Shown: piece by piece, positions 48,111 through 60,890 of the stretch
Layout: every line of letters begins with the position of its first letter
Position numbering within the stretch: the stretch's first letter is position 1
Assembly: GCF_000010125.1 (NCBI RefSeq)
Contig: NC_007350.1
Coordinates: 1,922,001 to 1,986,000 of the forward strand
Direction of reading: 5' to 3'
From: Staphylococcus saprophyticus subsp. saprophyticus ATCC 15305 = NCTC 7292
Lineage (GTDB): Bacteria; Bacillota; Bacilli; Staphylococcales; Staphylococcaceae
DNA length: 64,000 nucleotides
Program-made: the position numbers and the translations under genes
Notes under the pieces: generated by a model
The model's database searches: none
What the model saw: only the letters and a program-made list of their open reading frames with translations
What the model was told of the DNA's origin: nothing

Positions 48111-48641
48111 TTATTGAAATTCACTTTTTAAAATTCCCATATGAATATCAGTTTCATATCGTCCATTTATATAAGCGCTTTCCCTTTCTTCACCTTCAAT
48201 TGTAAACCCTACATTTTCGTATGATTTAATAGCTCTCTTATTATATGCCAGCACCTTTAAATAAATTTTGTGCAGATTTAATTCAGAAAAACCAAAGTTC
48301 AATCTTGCTTTTGTAACATTAGTTCCAATACCTTTATTCCAATATTCTGGATTAGATATGCCTATCGCAAACTTTGCCTTATTGTTTTCACAGTCTAATG
48401 TTAATCTAACTTGTCCTATAAATTCATCTTTATATTCTATAATCCATTCATAAGGTGCTTCTTTTATTTCATTTACTAATAATTGTACTTTATCTAAAGA
48501 CTTTTCCTTATTTGGATCCATTTCAGATCCATACATTTTCAACAACTCTTTATTGAACGGTATTTTAATATAATCGTATATATCTTCATCAATAGCATCT
48601 CTTAACTTTAAATATTTATTTACTATAATTGTTTGCTTCAT
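48111..48641 (-). CDS. RimJ/RimL-type GNAT acetyltransferase
   Basis: A protein of about 176 residues: N-terminal KYLKLRDAIDED, then GQVRLTLD, the acetyl-CoA-binding region NPEYWNKGIGTNVTK and C-terminal YNKRAIKSYENVGFTIEGE, all typical of N-terminal acetyltransferase-like GNATs. Several Met codons (48665, 48650, 48641) compete, and none has a strong site; the start is uncertain by up to eight residues. Substrate unknown. Confidence 0.85.
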   Translation of the reverse strand: MKQTIIVNKYLKLRDAIDEDIYDYIKIPFNKELLKMYGSEMDPNKEKSLDKVQLLVNEIKEAPYEWIIEYKDEFIGQVRLTLDCENNKAKFAIGISNPEYWNKGIGTNVTKARLNFGFSELNLHKIYLKVLAYNKRAIKSYENVGFTIEGEERESAYINGRYETDIHMGILKSEFQ

Positions 48642-48753
48642 CGACATCATCCAATTCATAATCATTTCATATGTATTTTTCGCGCTAAATATATGATATC
48701 ATCATTTTAATTGATTGAATATTCTAATAATAATAATTTAGGAGTTTTAGTTT

Positions 48754-49425
48754 ATGATAAAAGCAATATTGTTTGATTTAGACGGAACAATTTTAGACAG
48801 GTCATCATCTTTAAAAGGGTTTATTGATTATCAATATAACAAATTCATAGATTACTTCTATCATATCGATAAAACCACTTTCAAAAATAAATTTTTTGAA
48901 TTAGATCAAAATGGTTATGTTTGGAAAGATAAAGTTTATGCAGAGTTAATCAATATATTTAATATTAAACATATCACAGTCAATACGTTATTAGATGATT
49001 ATATTCAACATTTTTGCAATCACTGTTTACCCTACCCCGATTTAAAGGAAACTCTAGATATACTCAAATTAAATCAACTCAAATTAGGCATTATTACAAA
49101 TGGTAAATATCCATTTCAATACGATAATATTAAATCGTTAGAAATCAATAAATACATGGATGTGATTTTGGTTTCTGAAAAAGAAAACATCAAAAAACCT
49201 AACCCACTTATTTTTGATAGAGCTGCTAAAATCTTAGATTTAGAATTATGTGAGTGTCTGTTTGTTGGAGATAGTTTTAAAAATGATTATGAAGCCTCTA
49301 GATTAGCAGGAATGCATGGTATATACAGAGAAAATGGAGAAAATGAGATTCATACTATAACTGATAAGATTAAAAATTTGAATGAACTAATTGATATTAT
49401 TAAAAAAATAAATAAACCTATATAA
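48754..49425 (+). CDS. HAD family hydrolase
   Basis: A 223-residue HAD phosphatase with a helical C1 cap. Motif I is LFDLDGTILD (nucleophile Asp near residue 9), motif II is GIITNG, the motif III Lys is in IKKPNP, and motif IV is FVGDSFKNDYEA. Similar to YjjG/phosphoglycolate phosphatase-like HADs acting on small phosphate esters. TAGGAG precedes the ATG. Lies alone; unknown substrate. Confidence 0.9.
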   Translation: MIKAILFDLDGTILDRSSSLKGFIDYQYNKFIDYFYHIDKTTFKNKFFELDQNGYVWKDKVYAELINIFNIKHITVNTLLDDYIQHFCNHCLPYPDLKETLDILKLNQLKLGIITNGKYPFQYDNIKSLEINKYMDVILVSEKENIKKPNPLIFDRAAKILDLELCECLFVGDSFKNDYEASRLAGMHGIYRENGENEIHTITDKIKNLNELIDIIKKINKPI

Positions 49426-49636
49426 AGTTTCTCTTTAATGTTATTTTTTAAAATCACGTCATTACTCCATTACTTTCTGCTTTTTAACACTCGTGTTCTA
49501 ACATGCTTTTTCATAACATTGGCTGACAATGGAAACTAATAATTACTTAATCTGTATATCTTTTATAACAACACTAAATGTATTTATTTACTAAACTTTT
49601 TACTTTCGCTAAATGAACAAACTTGTGTCAGTGATT

Positions 49637-50106
49637 TTACTTTAATTTATGAATCATTGATTTTAACATGACAATTTGACCAAAGTGTCGATTCATATGG
49701 ATAATCGCAAAATGAATCGATTCATTAAAACTTTCCATAACTATACCTGAATCTTTAAGACCTATTGCTTCACTTCTATCTTTTTTAATTGTTCTTCTAA
49801 ATTATTAAATATTCTATCAAATTGTTCATCTAATAATAATTTCAATTCTTCAAAAGAAGGCTCATTTCCATCAAAATTCAATGGCGAAGTCCCCCATAAA
49901 AAGTATTTGGTAACAGGTTGTTTTAAAGCATTATCTCCATTAATTGTTTCAAACACTAAAAAGTCATTTAACAATATCAAATGACCTAATTGCCATTTGA
50001 TATTATTATTGGCAATGTCAGGTTGAAATGTAGCTTCCGATTCATTAATATCTTTTAAATGCTTTTTCAATAATTTATATGAATCTTTAAATTGTTCTTT
50101 AATCAT
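49637..50106 (-). pseudogene. DinB family gene with a one-base frameshift near the 3' end
   Basis: The first 108 codons from 50106 read as a DinB-fold protein (TFQPDIANNNIKWQLGHLIL holds the first metal His). After EEQLKK, at the T6 run 49781-49786, the frame ends early. In the adjacent frame a proper DinB C-terminus follows: IVMESFNESIHFAIIHMNRH, then FGQIVMLKSMIHKL, with the remaining metal-ligand His residues. One extra A on the coding strand would restore the gene. A 114-residue product without these His would be inactive. Confidence 0.75.
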
Positions 50107-50260
50107 TTTAGAACCCCTAACTTAAAATATGTATTAGTTGAACTATAAACTTCTTAGAATAAAAACCATAACATTTGTTATTATTGATTCCAAAATCTTA
50201 ATACACACTGATCTCATTTTTCTAACTTTATATGTTTAGCGTAATACTGTTCCAAAAAAT

Positions 50261-50290
50261 AAAAAGCCCTCAACCACAATGGTTGAGAGC
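50261..50290 (-). terminator. tmRNA terminator
   Basis: Stem GCTCTCAACCA/TGGTTGAGGGC is followed on the minus strand by TTTTTATTTTTT, directly after the tmRNA 3' end. Confidence 0.92.
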
Positions 50291-50297
50291 TCTATAG

Positions 50298-50655
50298 TGG
50301 AGACGGCGGGATTCGAACCCGCGTCCAGAGGTTCTGATACTAGCACTTCTACGTGCGTAGTCTATCAATGAGTTTCGCATAATGGGAGGTGATAGACATC
50401 CGTCATTATGCTAGTTTGATTCATCTCTTCTAGGCAGACTTCAAACGGCAGTGCCTAGCGTATCCTACTAAAGGTTGAATCGCGTTAACAGCACATAGGA
50501 GATGCTGTTAGGCGATGCAGAGTGCTATTACGCAGCTACTGCGAAATTATTGTTTTCTTTGCCAGTTATTATAACTGTGTGTGTTAGTGACGGAGACAGC
50601 CCTCCGACACGCTTAACTAGCTCATGGAACCCCTGTCGAATCCAAAAACGCCCCC
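50298..50655 (-). ncRNA. ssrA: Transfer-messenger RNA (tmRNA)
   Basis: About 358 bases on the minus strand. It begins GGGGGCGTTTTTGGATTCGAC and ends with the tRNA-like GGGTTCGAATCCCGCCGTCTCCA-type T-arm and CCA. The tag reading frame GGC AAA GAA AAC AAT AAT TTC GCA GTA GCT GCG followed by TAA TAG encodes GKENNNFAVAA, with the degradation-signal ending AVAA. The GC-paired pseudoknot segments lie between. It frees stalled ribosomes with SmpB, encoded just upstream. Confidence 0.97.
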
Positions 50656-50761
50656 TGAATAATATTAAATGTACTTTCTGGTAGGCTGTATCTGTTACAG
50701 CGCTTTTTCAGAAAGCACATATTATATTACCAAAGATTCATATCTTTGGCAATATATCCGC

Positions 50762-51226
50762 TTAATAACGGGCTTTCATCTCTCTAGCTACATCACGTTG
50801 TACTGCTTTTTCTTTTAATGCTTGACGTTTGTCGTATTTTTTCTTACCACGTGCAACGCCAAGTAAGACCTTACAGTGCCCATGTTTGAGATAGAGTTTC
50901 AAAGGTACGATAGAGTAGCCAACTTCACGTGTACGCTCACCTAACTTCGCTATTTCACGTTTGTGTAGTAAGAGCTTACGTGAACGTCGTGGATCATGGT
51001 TGAATCTGTTACCTTCTTCATATGGCGCAATGTGCATATTGTTTAGAAACATCTCGCCACGATTCACTTGCGCATAACTATCTTTAAGGTTTGCACTACC
51101 ACGACGAATTGACTTGATTTCTGTTCCTTGTAACACAATGCCCGCTTCAATCGTATCTTCTATATTATAATCATGTCTGGCTTTACGATTTTCTGCTAGT
51201 GTTCCTGGTGATTTTTTCTTTGGCAT
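50762..51226 (-). CDS. smpB: SsrA-binding protein SmpB
   Basis: A 154-residue basic OB-fold protein that binds the tRNA-like part of tmRNA and places it in the ribosomal A site. Conserved [19 protein letters not shown] and the basic C-terminal tail ([17 protein letters not shown]) that reads the empty mRNA channel are visible. It is 22 bases after rnr and directly upstream of ssrA, the usual Firmicute order. GAGGTG precedes the ATG. Confidence 0.97.
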   Translation of the reverse strand: MPKKKSPGTLAENRKARHDYNIEDTIEAGIVLQGTEIKSIRRGSANLKDSYAQVNRGEMFLNNMHIAPYEEGNRFNHDPRRSRKLLLHKREIAKLGERTREVGYSIVPLKLYLKHGHCKVLLGVARGKKKYDKRQALKEKAVQRDVAREMKARY

Positions 51227-51248
51227 TGAGTTTCACCTCTTCGTTGAG

Positions 51249-53639
51249 TTATTTTTTCTTCTTACGTGCTTTATTTTTTACATTTTTATCTTTATAAAAT
51301 GGTTTATGCTTTGTGTTGCCTTTACTTTGGTCGCTTTGACGTTTGTTTTTACCTTTACGTTGTTTCTGTTTAGTACGTCCACGTCCGCCTTTACCATTTT
51401 TATCATCTTTAGATTTATCCGATGAATTGCCACGTGGTTTGGCTTGGATGGTCTTACCACGTGATGGTCTTTGACCGCGATCTCTATTTGGTATTGGCAT
51501 ACCGACGATTTGGAAATCAATCATACGTTCATCAACATCTACGTTAATGACTTTAATTTGGACAGGGTCACCGATGCGGAATACTTTCGCTTGGCGTTCA
51601 CCTATCATTGCCATTTGACGTTCATCAAAATGGTAATAATCATCCGTCATATTAGATACATGCACCATACCTTCAATAGTGTTTGGTAATTCAATAAACA
51701 TACCGAAATTCGCAACTGAACTAATAATCCCTTCGAATTCTTCGCCAATATGTTGCACCATGTATTCTGCTTTTTTCAATTCATCTGTATCACGTTCTGC
51801 TTCGATTGCTCTACGTTCTCTTTGAGACGTATGTTCAGCAATTTCAGGTAACAATGCTTCCCATTTATTTTTTTCTTTTCTATCCATGGATTGTTCAATA
51901 ATATATTTGCGAATTAATCTATGAACAATTAAATCGGGATATCTACGTATAGGTGACGTGAAATGTGTATAGTATTCAGCTGATAAGCCAAAGTGTCCTA
52001 AGTTCACATCATCATAACGTGCTTGTTGCATTGAACGTAACATCATTGTTGAAATCACCATTTGTTCTGGTTGACCTTCAACTTCTTGTTGAATTTTTTG
52101 TAAAGTAGACGGGTGAATATCTTCACCTGTACCTTTGATCATTAATCCAAAATTAGTCACGAAATCAAAGAATTGACGTAAGCGCTCTGATTTAGGTTGT
52201 TCATGGACACGATAGATAAATGGTACTTCTAAACGATCAAAATGTTCCGCGATAGTTTCATTAGCCGCTAACATAAATGATTCAATTAAGCGTTCGCCTT
52301 CACCACGTTGTCTCATTTCTACATCCGTTGGGATACCCTCTTCATTAACAAGTACTTTAGCCTCATTAATATCAAAATCGATTTCACCACGACGTCTTCT
52401 CATATGGATTAAGCGCTGAGATAAATCTTGAGCTAAATCTAACATCGGTGTGACTTCACTATATTGATTACGTGTTTCCGTATCTTGATCTGTAATAATT
52501 TCATTTACTTCATCATAAGTCATACGATAATTAGAATGTATCACACTATCAAAGATTTCATGGTCTACAACATCGCCACGTTCATCTATTTCCATTTGGC
52601 AACTTAATGTAAGTCGGTCCACTTGTGGATTTAATGAACATATACCATTACTTAGACGGTGTGGAATCATCGGTATCACTCGGTCTACTAAGTAGACACT
52701 TGTTGCACGACTGTATGCTTCTTTATCAAGCGCTGAATCTTCAGTTACATAGTAACTTACATCAGCTATGCTGACTGTTAGTTGTGTATGACCATTGCTT
52801 AACTTTTTAACACTAATCGCGTCATCTAAGTCTTTAGCATCTGCACCATCAATGGTAATCGTTAGTTCATCGCGCAAATCGCGACGACCTTCAATTTGTG
52901 ATGGCTCGATATGATCTGGTACTGCTTCAGCTTCTGCGAGCACATTGTCAGGGAATTCAATTTCGATACCATGTTGATAGATGATAGATAGAATATCTAC
53001 ACCTGGGTCATTCTTATGGCCTAAAATTGCCGATACGATACCTTCAGGATTATCTGTACCATCTGCGTATTTCGTAATTTGTACGAGTACTTTATGTCCA
53101 TCTACTGCACCTAAATTTTGACCTTTAGGAATAAAGATGTCTTGCATAATACGTTTATCATCTGGTAACACAAAGCCGAAGTGACGTGCTTCACTATAAG
53201 TACCAACGACTTGTGTGACTGAATGTGTTTCAATCGTCTTAACTTCGCCTTCTAATTTCCCTTTGTGTTCACCTTTAGATTGATGTACTTCCACAAGGAC
53301 AGTATCACCATCCATGGCTCTATTGATTTTCGTTGGTGGGATGAAAATGTCATCCATATCCTCTTCTTCAGGACGTAAGAAAGCAAAACCTTTTTTATTT
53401 TGACTTAACTTACCTTTGATTAATTTGGATTGTTTGGCATTGTTAGATGCTTTACGTTGATATCTATCTGTTTTTGTACGTTGAATCAAACCTGTTTGTT
53501 CTAATTCAACAAGCACCTTGATTAAATCTCTAAATGAGTCGGCACTATTTAAACCTAATGCATCTTGAAAATCAGACACAGACATGGGTTCATAATCTGG
53601 TTGTTTAATTATTTCTTCAATGGATTGCTTTAAATTCAT
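51249..53639 (-). CDS. rnr: Ribonuclease R
   Basis: A 796-residue 3'-5' exoribonuclease: N-terminal winged-helix region (about 1-70), two cold-shock domains (to about 240), the RNB catalytic domain with metal-binding Asp in DGADAKDLDDAIS (near 265), an S1 domain (about 630-710), and a long basic Lys/Arg-rich tail (last 80 residues). RNase R removes nonstop mRNA on stalled ribosomes together with SmpB/tmRNA, which explains the cluster. AAAGGAGGGG precedes the ATG. Confidence 0.97.
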   Translation of the reverse strand: MNLKQSIEEIIKQPDYEPMSVSDFQDALGLNSADSFRDLIKVLVELEQTGLIQRTKTDRYQRKASNNAKQSKLIKGKLSQNKKGFAFLRPEEEDMDDIFIPPTKINRAMDGDTVLVEVHQSKGEHKGKLEGEVKTIETHSVTQVVGTYSEARHFGFVLPDDKRIMQDIFIPKGQNLGAVDGHKVLVQITKYADGTDNPEGIVSAILGHKNDPGVDILSIIYQHGIEIEFPDNVLAEAEAVPDHIEPSQIEGRRDLRDELTITIDGADAKDLDDAISVKKLSNGHTQLTVSIADVSYYVTEDSALDKEAYSRATSVYLVDRVIPMIPHRLSNGICSLNPQVDRLTLSCQMEIDERGDVVDHEIFDSVIHSNYRMTYDEVNEIITDQDTETRNQYSEVTPMLDLAQDLSQRLIHMRRRRGEIDFDINEAKVLVNEEGIPTDVEMRQRGEGERLIESFMLAANETIAEHFDRLEVPFIYRVHEQPKSERLRQFFDFVTNFGLMIKGTGEDIHPSTLQKIQQEVEGQPEQMVISTMMLRSMQQARYDDVNLGHFGLSAEYYTHFTSPIRRYPDLIVHRLIRKYIIEQSMDRKEKNKWEALLPEIAEHTSQRERRAIEAERDTDELKKAEYMVQHIGEEFEGIISSVANFGMFIELPNTIEGMVHVSNMTDDYYHFDERQMAMIGERQAKVFRIGDPVQIKVINVDVDERMIDFQIVGMPIPNRDRGQRPSRGKTIQAKPRGNSSDKSKDDKNGKGGRGRTKQKQRKGKNKRQSDQSKGNTKHKPFYKDKNVKNKARKKKK

Positions 53640-53677
53640 TATGCCCCTCCTTTCTATTTTTAAATACTTCTAAATTT

Positions 53678-54418
53678 TTAATTCGACCAATCTAATGATT
53701 CTAAGAAATTGTATACGTCTTCGAATACTAATTCTTTTTCTTTATCAATTGTAATGACATGTCCTGAATTCGCATACCATTTGATATCTTTTTCATCAGA
53801 TTCGCTCTCATTGTATATAACATTTGCAGAATCTGTATTAATCATTTGATCTTGTTCTGCTTGGACAACTAATAATGGATCCATTACTTCATCTATGTGA
53901 TTTCTGACATCCTGTATTTGTCCTTGTAACTCTTTTAAAGTGTCTGTAGGTTTAAAGTTTGCCATTTCTTTTTCAATGGTAGCTTCATCTTTACCTTCAT
54001 ACTTTTTAAAATTACGCGCATATTCTAGAACACCGTTAAACATAGACCCTTCCGTCTTAATGTACATAGGTGAACACATTGTTATAATACCCTTTACATC
54101 TCTGTTTAAGCTTAATTTCAACGCATAACATCCACCAAGTGACAATCCTGCAACAACGATTTCATCATAACCTTTGTCTACTAAGAAATCATAGCCATCT
54201 AGTGCATCTTTAAACCATACAAATGGACTTGAACTTAATATTTCTTCAGGTGGTGCTGCATGTCCTTCATATTGTGGTGCATACGATGTGTAGCCTTTCT
54301 TCTGCAAGTAACGCCCTAATTGTCTCACATCTGAGGAATTCCCTGTAAAGCCATGTAACAGTAACACAGCTCTATTACCTTCTTCAAAGAAGAATGGTTC
54401 TGGAAGTTTAATCTGCAT
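53678..54418 (-). CDS. est: Carboxylesterase (Est family)
   Basis: A 246-residue alpha/beta hydrolase with oxyanion motif [11 protein letters not shown], nucleophile elbow VAGLSLGGC (Ser near residue 93), acid in [10 protein letters not shown] and His in NSGHVIT. Close to the Est30/Est carboxylesterases of Bacillus. Encoded between secG and rnr, a stable order in Firmicutes. AAAGGA precedes the ATG. Confidence 0.94.
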   Translation of the reverse strand: MQIKLPEPFFFEEGNRAVLLLHGFTGNSSDVRQLGRYLQKKGYTSYAPQYEGHAAPPEEILSSSPFVWFKDALDGYDFLVDKGYDEIVVAGLSLGGCYALKLSLNRDVKGIITMCSPMYIKTEGSMFNGVLEYARNFKKYEGKDEATIEKEMANFKPTDTLKELQGQIQDVRNHIDEVMDPLLVVQAEQDQMINTDSANVIYNESESDEKDIKWYANSGHVITIDKEKELVFEDVYNFLESLDWSN

Positions 54419-54523
54419 TGTGTTTCAATCCTTTCGCTTATGCTTTAGTACGTGTCGTTTATTTAAATTCACCTTTTATTTATCTCAATTATTTTTAAAA
54501 GCTATATTAACTATTATAAATAA

Positions 54524-54550
54524 AAAAGCCCGACTTTAACATTGTCGGAC
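54524..54550 (-). terminator. Terminator between secG and est
   Basis: GTCCGAC pairs with GTCGGGC and is followed on the minus strand by TTTTTTATTT. Confidence 0.75.
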
Positions 54551-54551
54551 C

Positions 54552-54785
54552 TTATAAACCAAAATAACTTATGCCTAACATTAACAAGAAGAAAATGACA
54601 GACAATACAATTGTTAATCTATGCAAGAATAAATCAATACCGCGTTGCTTTTGTTTACCAAATAACTGCTCGGCGCCACCACTAATTGCGCCTGAAAGTC
54701 CATTACTTTTACCTTCTTGGAGTAATACAACAGTTACTAATGCAATACAATCTAAAATCAAAAGTACCATTATTAATGTATGCAT
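54552..54785 (-). CDS. secG: SecG, preprotein translocase subunit
   Basis: A 77-residue two-helix membrane protein of the SecYEG channel: helix one ([20 protein letters not shown]), the conserved loop [19 protein letters not shown]-like segment, and helix two near the end ([17 protein letters not shown]). ATG at 54785 has GGAGG nine bases upstream; the longer frame to 54821 is rejected. Confidence 0.95.
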   Translation of the reverse strand: MHTLIMVLLILDCIALVTVVLLQEGKSNGLSGAISGGAEQLFGKQKQRGIDLFLHRLTIVLSVIFFLLMLGISYFGL

Positions 54786-54853
54786 GAAAATTGTCCTCCA
54801 TTCATTATATACGAAACGCATTATATCATACGTTTGTCGTCTTTAGCAAACTT

Positions 54854-55315
54854 CTATCTATTGAACGTGCTTTTACGTTTAATCGAAACAATTAACATAT
54901 AAACAGCTAACACAAATGATAAAACGAGTACCAGTGTTAAAGGAATGATATTCACGCTAGATTTGATATCTAATATCGCGCCATAAACTGCACTAATGTT
55001 AATTAAATTATACAATATTTGTGATACGAATACCGCAAACATAAACCACCATAAATAGATATGTCTGTTCCAAATTGCGAAGATACCTGCTAAATTCGCA
55101 AAAATATACATTATTCCTGTAAATTGGAAACTGTTTTTAATTGTACCCACAGCATTTTCAGATGTTGTCTGTCCGCTATTTGATAATAGTTGTTTAATAA
55201 CACTATCATCTAAAACTACGAATAAATGTATAACATAAAGAATCGCAATGATGACTGAACTATATGCAATCAGATGAGCCGTTTTAATTTCTTTAGACTT
55301 AGGTTTTACTTCCAT
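54854..55315 (-). CDS. Staphylococcal four-helix membrane protein
   Basis: A 153-residue hypothetical protein with four membrane helices (about 13-33, 64-82, 88-108, 122-143) and a basic N- and C-terminus (KPKSKEIK; KRKSTFNR). GAAGGAG lies about 12 bases before the ATG. Corresponds in position to a hypothetical gene between eno and secG in other staphylococci. Function unknown. Confidence 0.8.
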   Translation of the reverse strand: MEVKPKSKEIKTAHLIAYSSVIIAILYVIHLFVVLDDSVIKQLLSNSGQTTSENAVGTIKNSFQFTGIMYIFANLAGIFAIWNRHIYLWWFMFAVFVSQILYNLINISAVYGAILDIKSSVNIIPLTLVLVLSFVLAVYMLIVSIKRKSTFNR

Positions 55316-55806
55316 AATTCGTTAAGACTCCTTCTTTATTTTACATCTTTAATTATATCAGTTTAATTGTAAAAGATGAACAATTTAAGTTAATCATCAT
55401 TATAAAGTAACACGCCAAGTTCATTCGCTTCATATGATTTATGTATTTGTCTCAATAAATTTATACTTTTTAAAATGAGCAAGTCGGACTGTAGTCAGTG
55501 GCTCTATGGATTGCCTATTAGAACAGCAATATGATACTTCAAATATAAAAGTCTAAGTACCACAGAATAAGCGATAAGAACCATTACTTTTTAATTTATT
55601 TATTAACTTATTAGGCAGTAATTTGGATCGACTCGAGCATGAAAACACTATACGAAGACTACGGGCCGTATCTGTATCCACGAAAAGCGAGTACAAAAAA
55701 CGAGCACAAAAAAACTGCCAACAAAATCGGAGACTTTGTTGGCAGTTTAACACAGATCCTCAATAATCTGCGTTTAGCGCGTGAACTCTTAAATTTTTAT
55801 GCTGTA
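55316..55806. other. Gene-free region after eno
   Basis: Contains the eno terminator (55706-55753). The remainder (about 55380-55690) is partly richer in GC than neighbouring spacers, for example around 55620-55690, but shows no supported gene. A 59-codon plus-strand frame here overlaps the terminator and is not credible. Confidence 0.5.
55706..55753 (-). terminator. Glycolytic operon terminator (after eno)
   Basis: AAACTGCCAACAAA...GTCTC/GAGAC...TTTGTTGGCAGTTT forms a strong stem with a T7 run on the minus strand. The same ACTGCCAACAAAG core recurs at 34283-34318. Confidence 0.88.
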
Positions 55807-57156
<1,350 letters not shown>

Positions 57157-57302
57157 TCATCTTCATTATAGCTTTAAATACTATAAATACAAAGTAATTT
57201 AATTCTCTTGTGTTGTTTATAAGCAACTAACCATTTTAATGAAAATATCTCATTTTCGAAATCGTTAGCTTCTCAATCTTGCTCAAAGCGATTAAACTTT
57301 GA

Positions 57303-58820
57303 TTAGTGATTAATGAGTGATTCACCAGTCATATCTTCTGGTTGATCTACATTTAATAAATCTAATAATGTTGGTGCTAAATCACCAAGACGACCCGTTT
57401 CACGTAAAGTAACGCCATCTTTTGTCACAATGACTGGAACTGGGTTTGTCGTATGCGTAGTCATTGGTTGATCATCATCTGTAAGGACCATGTCTGAATT
57501 ACCGTGATCGGCAGTAATGATTGCATGACCGCCCATTTCAGTAATTTTATCAACAACTTCGCCTAGACATTCGTCCACGGCTTCAATTGCTTTAATTGTT
57601 GGTTCTAACATACCACTGTGTCCAACCATGTCTGGGTTAGCAAAGTTTAAAAGAATTAAATCTAAGTCACCTTTATTTAATTCTTCAATTAAAGCATCTT
57701 TAACTTCATATGCGCTCATTTCAGGTTTAAGGTCATAGGTTGCGACTTTAGGTGAATCGATTAAACGGCGACGTTCACCTTCAAATTCTTCATTACGACC
57801 ACCACTCATGAAATAAGTCACGTGAGGGAATTTTTCTGTTTCAGCAATACGTAATTGTTTAAGTCCGTTATCTTGTGCAACTTCACCGATTGTATTCGTT
57901 AAATCAACTTTTTCAAAAACAATCTCTGCATTCACGTTATCATTATATTTAGTAAACGTTGCATAAAATAAGTCGTTGATTTGTTCTACTTTAAAGCCTT
58001 CGAATGCTTTATCAGTAAATATTTCAGAAAGTTGTCCAGCTCTGTCAGGACGGAAGTTATAAAAGATGACTGCATCACCATCATTGACACCTTCGTTTTG
58101 GTCTTGGACGATAAATGGTTCAACAAATTCATCTGTTAAATCTTTATCGTAATTCGCTTCGACACCTGCTTTAGCAGATTCGAATGTTGTTCCACCAAAA
58201 TTGCGGATAGCATTGTATGCTTTTTCTTCTCTGTCCCAACGTTTGTCACGATCCATTGCGTAATAACGACCTGATACAGATGCGAATTGACCAATACCTA
58301 GTTCTTTAAACTTCGCTTCAGTTTCTTCAATATATTTTAATGCTGATTTTTGATCAACGTCACGTCCATCTAAAAAGGCATGAACATATACTTTTTCTAA
58401 ACCTTGTTTTTTAGCTAAATCTAATAACGCGAAAAGGTGTTTGTAATGGCTGTGTACGCCACCATCTGATAATAAACCAAAAACATGTAGCACTGAATCA
58501 TTTTTCTTAACATGATTGATTGCATTGTTTAATACATCATTTTCAAAGAAATCGCCGTCTTCAATAGATTTATTGATACGCGTTAAGCTTTGATAAACGA
58601 CACGTCCAGCGCCAATGTTCATATGCCCAACTTCTGAATTACCCATTTGACCTTCTGGAAGTCCAACATCTAAACCACTAGCTTCGATTTGAGTAGTTGG
58701 ATACTTACTGTAATAACGATCAAAGTTAGGTTTATTAGCTAGTTTCACAGCATTACCGTGTTCGCTCTCTCTGTTTGCAAAACCATCTAAAATAATTAAT
58801 GCAGTTGGTTGTTTAGCCAT
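57303..58820 (-). CDS. gpmI: 2,3-bisphosphoglycerate-independent phosphoglycerate mutase
   Basis: A 505-residue Mn2+-dependent mutase interconverting 3- and 2-phosphoglycerate. The N-terminal [18 protein letters not shown] holds the metal Asp, and the catalytic Ser is S62 in [10 protein letters not shown]. The C-terminal alkaline-phosphatase-like motif [13 protein letters not shown] is visible. ATG at 58820 follows AGAAGGTG; a GTG at 58832 is rejected because of family length. It begins only one base after the tpiA stop codon. Confidence 0.97.
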   Translation of the reverse strand: MAKQPTALIILDGFANRESEHGNAVKLANKPNFDRYYSKYPTTQIEASGLDVGLPEGQMGNSEVGHMNIGAGRVVYQSLTRINKSIEDGDFFENDVLNNAINHVKKNDSVLHVFGLLSDGGVHSHYKHLFALLDLAKKQGLEKVYVHAFLDGRDVDQKSALKYIEETEAKFKELGIGQFASVSGRYYAMDRDKRWDREEKAYNAIRNFGGTTFESAKAGVEANYDKDLTDEFVEPFIVQDQNEGVNDGDAVIFYNFRPDRAGQLSEIFTDKAFEGFKVEQINDLFYATFTKYNDNVNAEIVFEKVDLTNTIGEVAQDNGLKQLRIAETEKFPHVTYFMSGGRNEEFEGERRRLIDSPKVATYDLKPEMSAYEVKDALIEELNKGDLDLILLNFANPDMVGHSGMLEPTIKAIEAVDECLGEVVDKITEMGGHAIITADHGNSDMVLTDDDQPMTTHTTNPVPVIVTKDGVTLRETGRLGDLAPTLLDLLNVDQPEDMTGESLINH

Positions 58821-58821
58821 A

Positions 58822-59595
<774 letters not shown>

Positions 59596-59662
59596 CTATT
59601 AGTAATTTATGATTAAATGTGTTGCCACTGATAATCATGGATAGCTGTTTTTAGTCGTGCGC

Positions 59663-60853
59663 TTATTTGTTTGCGATTGCTACTACACCTGGTAGTTCTT
59701 TACCTTCAAGGTATTCTAATGATGCACCGCCACCAGTAGAAATGTGACTGAAGTCATCACCATAACCTAATGAAATAGCTGCAGCTGCTGAATCTCCACC
59801 ACCAATAATTGTATTAGCGTCTTTTAATTCAGCGATTGCTTCACAAACGCCGATTGTACCTTTAGCAAAATTACTTAATTCAAATACGCCCATTGGTCCA
59901 TTCCATACTACCGTATGCGCACCTTGTAATTGTTCTTTAAATAATTCAACTGATTTTGGTCCAATATCCATAGCTTCTTGGTCTGCTGGGATATCATCAA
60001 CAGAAACCTCAGTGATTTCAGCGTCATTTGAGAATTCTTTTGCAACTTTACAATCAACTGGTAAGACGATTTGATCGCCTGCACGGTCTAATAATTCTTT
60101 TGCAAAATCAACTTTATCTTTTTCTAATAAAGATAAACCAATTTCTTTACCTTGTGCTTTAAAGAACGTATATGACATGCCGCCACCGATCAGTACTTTG
60201 TCAGCAATCTTCAATAAGTTTGTGATAACGCCAATTTTGTCAGAAACTTTGGCACCACCTAGAATTGCAACTACAGGTTTATCAGGGTTTTCAACTACGC
60301 CACCGATATATTTAATTTCTTTTTCCATTAAGAATCCTGCAACTGTTTCTAAATTAGATGCAATACCCACATTTGAAGCGTGCTCACGATGCGCAGTACC
60401 AAATGCATCATTTACAAATACATCGCCAAGTGAAGCCCAGTATTTTCCTAATTCAGGATCATTTTTAGATTCTTTTTTGCCGTCTACATCTTCAAAACGT
60501 GTATTTTCAACTAGTAAAACATCGCCTTCATTAAGATCTTTGACAGATTGTTCTAGTGTTTCTCCACGTGTTTCAGGTACAAAAGTAACTTCTTCACCTA
60601 ATTTTTCTGTTAATGCATTAGCAACAGGTTTTAAAGTTAATGCTGCTTTATCACTTTCTTCTTTCACTTTACCTAGATGTGAAAATAATACAACTTTTCC
60701 ACCTTGTTCAATGATGTATTTAATTGTTGGTAAAGCTTGAACGATACGGTTGTCGTCAGTGATTTCTCCATCTTTCATCGGCACGTTAAAATCTGCGCGA
60801 ACAAGTACAGTTTTACCTTTTAATTCTAAGTCAGTTACAATTTTTTTAGCCAT
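59663..60853 (-). CDS. pgk: Phosphoglycerate kinase
   Basis: A 396-residue two-domain kinase forming ATP from 1,3-bisphosphoglycerate. N-domain signature [16 protein letters not shown], hinge and substrate region [10 protein letters not shown], and the nucleotide-binding GGGDSAAA of the C-domain near residue 370 are visible. ATG at 60853 is preceded by GAGGAGG; the frame runs on to 60952 without family support. A hairpin lies between gapA and pgk. Confidence 0.98.
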   Translation of the reverse strand: MAKKIVTDLELKGKTVLVRADFNVPMKDGEITDDNRIVQALPTIKYIIEQGGKVVLFSHLGKVKEESDKAALTLKPVANALTEKLGEEVTFVPETRGETLEQSVKDLNEGDVLLVENTRFEDVDGKKESKNDPELGKYWASLGDVFVNDAFGTAHREHASNVGIASNLETVAGFLMEKEIKYIGGVVENPDKPVVAILGGAKVSDKIGVITNLLKIADKVLIGGGMSYTFFKAQGKEIGLSLLEKDKVDFAKELLDRAGDQIVLPVDCKVAKEFSNDAEITEVSVDDIPADQEAMDIGPKSVELFKEQLQGAHTVVWNGPMGVFELSNFAKGTIGVCEAIAELKDANTIIGGGDSAAAAISLGYGDDFSHISTGGGASLEYLEGKELPGVVAIANK

Positions 60854-60890
60854 GTAAGCTTCCTCCTCTAAATGGAACAACAAATTAAAA

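Noticed and set aside
60177-60740. 187-codon open frame on the strand opposite pgk
   Set aside because: Exact antisense shadow of pgk; Ser/Pro/Thr-rich composition with no ribosome site or family match.
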